This document shows positions 61,447 to 64,000 of a stretch of 64,000 nt of DNA, in pieces. A program made the position numbers and the translations under genes. Each line of letters begins with the position of its first letter. Position 1 is the stretch's first letter. Origin of the DNA: Sphingobacteriaceae bacterium. Its GTDB lineage: Bacteria; Bacteroidota; Bacteroidia; B-17B0; Aurantibacillaceae. Location: contig CANKBS010000011.1 in assembly GCA_947480015.1 (NCBI GenBank), positions 1 through 64,000 on the forward strand, given 5' to 3'. Below the pieces are notes generated by a model. The model was given only the letters and a program-made list of their open reading frames with translations, was not told the origin of the DNA and did no database searches.

Positions 61447-62853
61447 TTAGTTGTTAACGGGACCCAAAAAGTTTGTCTTGAGGGTCTTAATTTTTTTATT
61501 ATGGGTATATACTCCGATAACTAATTTAGTTTTTCGGGATTTAATATCCGCCTTATTTAAATATACAAAAAATTCACCCTGTGAAATATCTTCTTTTTTA
61601 ACACCTAAACTTTTTCCGATCACTTCAATGCGGGCATCCATGTTTTCGATTTTAAGATCAACAGGCATACTATCGCGGGTTTTGTTGACAAGTTTAATGG
61701 TGTATAAATTACTGATTTGATTATTGGGTTGTTGTTGGTACAGCATCCCTTTAGCGCGGAGCACTGTGGCGTCGTAATCGGCACGGGTAGAAAGCAAGAA
61801 AACTTCAAGGCTTATTAAGAATAGTAAAACCACACTATAAGCTTTCATTCTTGTGGTAAAACCTAATCTTTTTTTCTCGGCAATACCTCTTTCCGAATCA
61901 AATCGAATTAAGCCTAAAGGGCGCTTTACGCTATCCATCATTTGATCGCAGGCATCGATGCAGGCTGTGCAGTTAACACACTCAAGTTGGGTTCCGTTAC
62001 GGATATCGATTCCGGTTGGACAAACTTTTACACACAAACCACAATCGATACAATCACCTTTTTCGGGCGTGGCTGTTTTACTGAATTTAGCTCTGGGTTC
62101 TCCGCGTATATAATCATAGGCTACCACAATGGTTTCTTTATCGAGCAATACACCTTGCATACGGCCGTATGGGCAAACGATTAAACAAACCTGTTCGCGG
62201 AACCAGGAATAAACAAAAAAGAAAACGGAAGTGAAAATGAGTAATGATGTGAGCGTACCACTACTTTGAGCAAGTGGATCAGTGGCTAATTTAATCACTT
62301 CATCGGCACCTATGATGTAAGATAAGAAGGTGTTAGCAATTAGAAAGGAAAGCGCAAAAAAGAGAACAAATTTGGTAGCTTTTTTAAAAATTTTTTCCGG
62401 GGTCCAGGCTGCTTTTTTCAGGGCACGTTGGTAGTTGGCATCGCCTTCAATCCAATACTCAATCTTACGAAAGAGCAATTCCATAAAAATAGTTTGGGGG
62501 CAGGCCCAGCCGCAAAAAACGCGACCGAAAATAACCGTGAATAGAGCGATAAAAACAATAAAGGTGAGTAAGCCTAAACCAAAAATAAAAAAGTCCTGGG
62601 GCCAGAAAATCATGCCAAACAGAATGAACTTACGTTCGAGTACATTGATGAGAAATAAAGGCTCCCCATTTAATTTAATAAAGGGGAGCCCAAAAAAAAC
62701 CACTAAATAAGCCCAGCTGAGGTAAGTACGTAAATTGTATAAGCGTCCACTTGGTTTTGTTGGAAAGACCCAGGCTCTCTTTCCTTCTTTATCTATCGTT
62801 GCAATTGAATCCCTGAAACTTTCCTTGTTTTGTTCGTTCTTGAAAGTGGACAT
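61447..62853 (-). CDS. ccoG: Cytochrome c oxidase accessory protein CcoG (FixG)
   Basis: Polyferredoxin membrane protein for cbb3 oxidase biogenesis; family members reduce Cu(II). The 468 residues have membrane helices at about 40-60, 85-110, 160-180, 200-215 and 340-360. The iron-sulfur motifs are CIDCGLCVKVCP and CVNCTACIDAC (near residues 265-310), with GRVFCGWACPQTIFME earlier. A C-terminal Ig-like domain (about 370-468) fits FixG. It starts seven bases after ccoP ends. Confidence 0.94.
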   Translation of the reverse strand: MSTFKNEQNKESFRDSIATIDKEGKRAWVFPTKPSGRLYNLRTYLSWAYLVVFFGLPFIKLNGEPLFLINVLERKFILFGMIFWPQDFFIFGLGLLTFIVFIALFTVIFGRVFCGWACPQTIFMELLFRKIEYWIEGDANYQRALKKAAWTPEKIFKKATKFVLFFALSFLIANTFLSYIIGADEVIKLATDPLAQSSGTLTSLLIFTSVFFFVYSWFREQVCLIVCPYGRMQGVLLDKETIVVAYDYIRGEPRAKFSKTATPEKGDCIDCGLCVKVCPTGIDIRNGTQLECVNCTACIDACDQMMDSVKRPLGLIRFDSERGIAEKKRLGFTTRMKAYSVVLLFLISLEVFLLSTRADYDATVLRAKGMLYQQQPNNQISNLYTIKLVNKTRDSMPVDLKIENMDARIEVIGKSLGVKKEDISQGEFFVYLNKADIKSRKTKLVIGVYTHNKKIKTLKTNFLGPVNN

Positions 62854-62860
62854 TTTAGTA

Positions 62861-64000
62861 CTATTTTATTTTCTTATTTATAGTGTCGGCTGTAGCTTGG
62901 ACTTTTAAGCTGTCGGCATGAACAGCGCTAGAGTCACCAGCTGCATTAGCAATTGGCTCAACATACAAATCACCTTGTTTGTCTTTTGGTTTAGGCGGGT
63001 TGGTACCTTTTAAATTTCTGATAAAAGTGGCTAGCTGTGAAATTTGCATGGCAGAGAAATCATCTTTCCACGATTTCATCCCTTTATCAGGCCAGCCGTA
63101 TTTGATGGTTTTAAAGATATCTTTAACACCACCTGAATGTATCCAATAGTCGTCGGTTAAGTTTGGACCAACGGTGCCTTCGCCAAATTTACCATGGCAA
63201 GGCGAGCAATTGGTAATGAATAAATCTTTACCGGCAGCTAGATCTGCGGGGTCGGTCAATTGTTTCACTGTGCTTTCATCTACATTATTGGCAGAGGTTT
63301 TCATAAACTCAGCAATATCGGCTTCTGCTTTTTTCATCGCAATTTTATATTCTTCGCCTTGCAGAGGAGCTGTTTTGAAAATGTGATAATTAAATAAGTA
63401 AATCACACCAACAATGATGGTAAGGTAGAAACCGTATTTCCACCAAGGTGGTAAATCATTGTCTAACTCTTTAATGCCATCGTAATCGTGGTCCATTAAA
63501 ATACTGTCTTCGTTTTCGAGTTCAACCGCACCACCGAGGATATCCAGAATGGTTTTTTCTTTCGGACGGTTAAGAGCAGCGCCGGAAGCAATTTCTTCGG
63601 TTTTTAGCAGATAACGGATGGTGTGAATGATCAGGTAAATAACGATCAATTCTAAGAAAATGATGGTTAGCATTAAATAAAATGTAAACTGATCGAGTCC
63701 GCCTATGCGGCCATCATCTTTAACCAGTGGTGCAACTTTATTTTGAGCAAAGGTAGCCAGGGAACTCAGCATAAAAAACGCAAGTACAACAGCACTGTTC
63801 ATGCCGCCTGATTTTGATTTATCAGCTTTGTTTTTCAAAATAGTGCTAAGCATTTCTGAACGCGAAATGTTTTTTAATACATTACTTAACGTAGCAACCA
63901 AGATCAATAGTATGATAATGGTTACCAATAAAGTATTAAAAAGTGCATTAGAAAAATAGGAGCTTGTAGCTGCCACATTTTCTTGCGCCAGGGAAACAAC
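62861..64000 (-). CDS. ccoP: cbb3 oxidase subunit CcoP-like, N-terminus cut by window edge
   Basis: Membrane-bound c-type cytochrome subunit that passes electrons to cbb3 oxidase. The frame stays open to the window end; the nearest usual start (GTG at 63976) lies after VSLAQE, which looks like a signal peptide end, so the true start is outside the window. In what is visible: hydrophobic helices near the N-terminus, the CcoP N-terminal domain (LMDHDYDGIKELDNDLPPWWKYGF), then a cytochrome c domain with one haem site CSPCHG and a later Met in KGMKSWKDDF. Standard CcoP has two haems; here only one is seen. A Lys/Ala-rich tail ends the protein. Confidence 0.88.
   Translation of the reverse strand, partial: VVSLAQENVAATSSYFSNALFNTLLVTIIILLILVATLSNVLKNISRSEMLSTILKNKADKSKSGGMNSAVVLAFFMLSSLATFAQNKVAPLVKDDGRIGGLDQFTFYLMLTIIFLELIVIYLIIHTIRYLLKTEEIASGAALNRPKEKTILDILGGAVELENEDSILMDHDYDGIKELDNDLPPWWKYGFYLTIIVGVIYLFNYHIFKTAPLQGEEYKIAMKKAEADIAEFMKTSANNVDESTVKQLTDPADLAAGKDLFITNCSPCHGKFGEGTVGPNLTDDYWIHSGGVKDIFKTIKYGWPDKGMKSWKDDFSAMQISQLATFIRNLKGTNPPKPKDKQGDLYVEPIANAAGDSSAVHADSLKVQATADTINKKIK

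Noticed and set aside
1-64000. tRNA or rRNA genes
   Set aside because: Looked for T-loop GGTTCGA-type motifs with acceptor pairing and for rRNA landmarks; none was convincing.

Overview
The window is chromosomal DNA from a member of the Bacteroidota (low to moderate GC, AT-rich intergenic regions). Support for this comes from TAnnTTTG-type -7 promoter elements, two proteins with type A T9SS C-terminal sorting domains, a uppS-bamA-ompH-ompH block, an S46 dipeptidyl peptidase, SDR-type threonine dehydrogenase, DUF4286, an LptD of Bacteroidota type, and a saproxanthin-type carotenoid cluster. No rRNA, tRNA, phage, insertion sequence or CRISPR array was seen. The genes are mostly housekeeping. 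The interest lies in regulation, intergenic elements and a few odd proteins.

Layout. 1-5.7 kb: a lipoprotein with a membrane C-terminus, then metH (minus strand) behind a SAM-I riboswitch with a terminator hairpin, and two small genes. 5.8-10.5 kb: uppS, bamA and two OmpH/Skp chaperones, with a possible sigma-54 promoter in front of the chaperones. 10.5-13.8 kb: a CarH/LitR-like B12-binding MerR regulator, cysS and a glutaminyl cyclase lipoprotein. 13.8-20.5 kb: a divergent carotenoid cluster. On the minus strand it reads crtD-cruF-crtZ-crtY; on the plus strand crtI-crtB and a small unknown gene. Both control regions carry palindromic TTGTTTAA boxes, and one half-box lies upstream of the CarH-like gene. 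Together the enzymes predict a monocyclic 1'-hydroxy carotenoid such as saproxanthin, probably light-controlled through cobalamin. 20.5-31.5 kb: an unknown secreted protein, polA, two T9SS cargo proteins (one a C25-peptidase-like protein that seems to have lost its catalytic dyad), rpoN and tyrS.

31.6-38.4 kb: a four-gene envelope operon (lipoprotein, M48 peptidase, lipoprotein, beta-barrel), small conserved genes, and an ECF sigma factor followed by a membrane protein that joins an anti-sigma-like cytoplasmic segment to a periplasmic HtrA-like protease. 38.6-44.5 kb: two paralogous small lipoproteins, an Mrp ATPase, threonine dehydrogenase, the probable remains of a nucleotidyltransferase pair, trhO, a lipoprotein and hmgA. 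44.6-56.9 kb: trpS, a COG2509 flavoprotein, a PorT-like barrel, panD, a flippase-like membrane protein, an RfaE2-type nucleotidyltransferase, lptD, a cell wall amidase and a DPP7-like peptidase.

56.9-57.7 kb is a gene-free stretch of structured repeats, including two hairpins whose stems differ by compensating changes and a 24-bp tandem array. 57.7-64 kb is a microaerobic respiration operon on the minus strand: ccoP (cut by the window edge), ccoG, fixH, a SafE-like protein, a PLP-dependent decarboxylase and hemN, mostly overlapping or closely spaced.

Two genes (crtD and the PorT-like barrel gene) appear to start at CTG, because no ATG, GTG or TTG start keeps the FAD motif or signal peptide.
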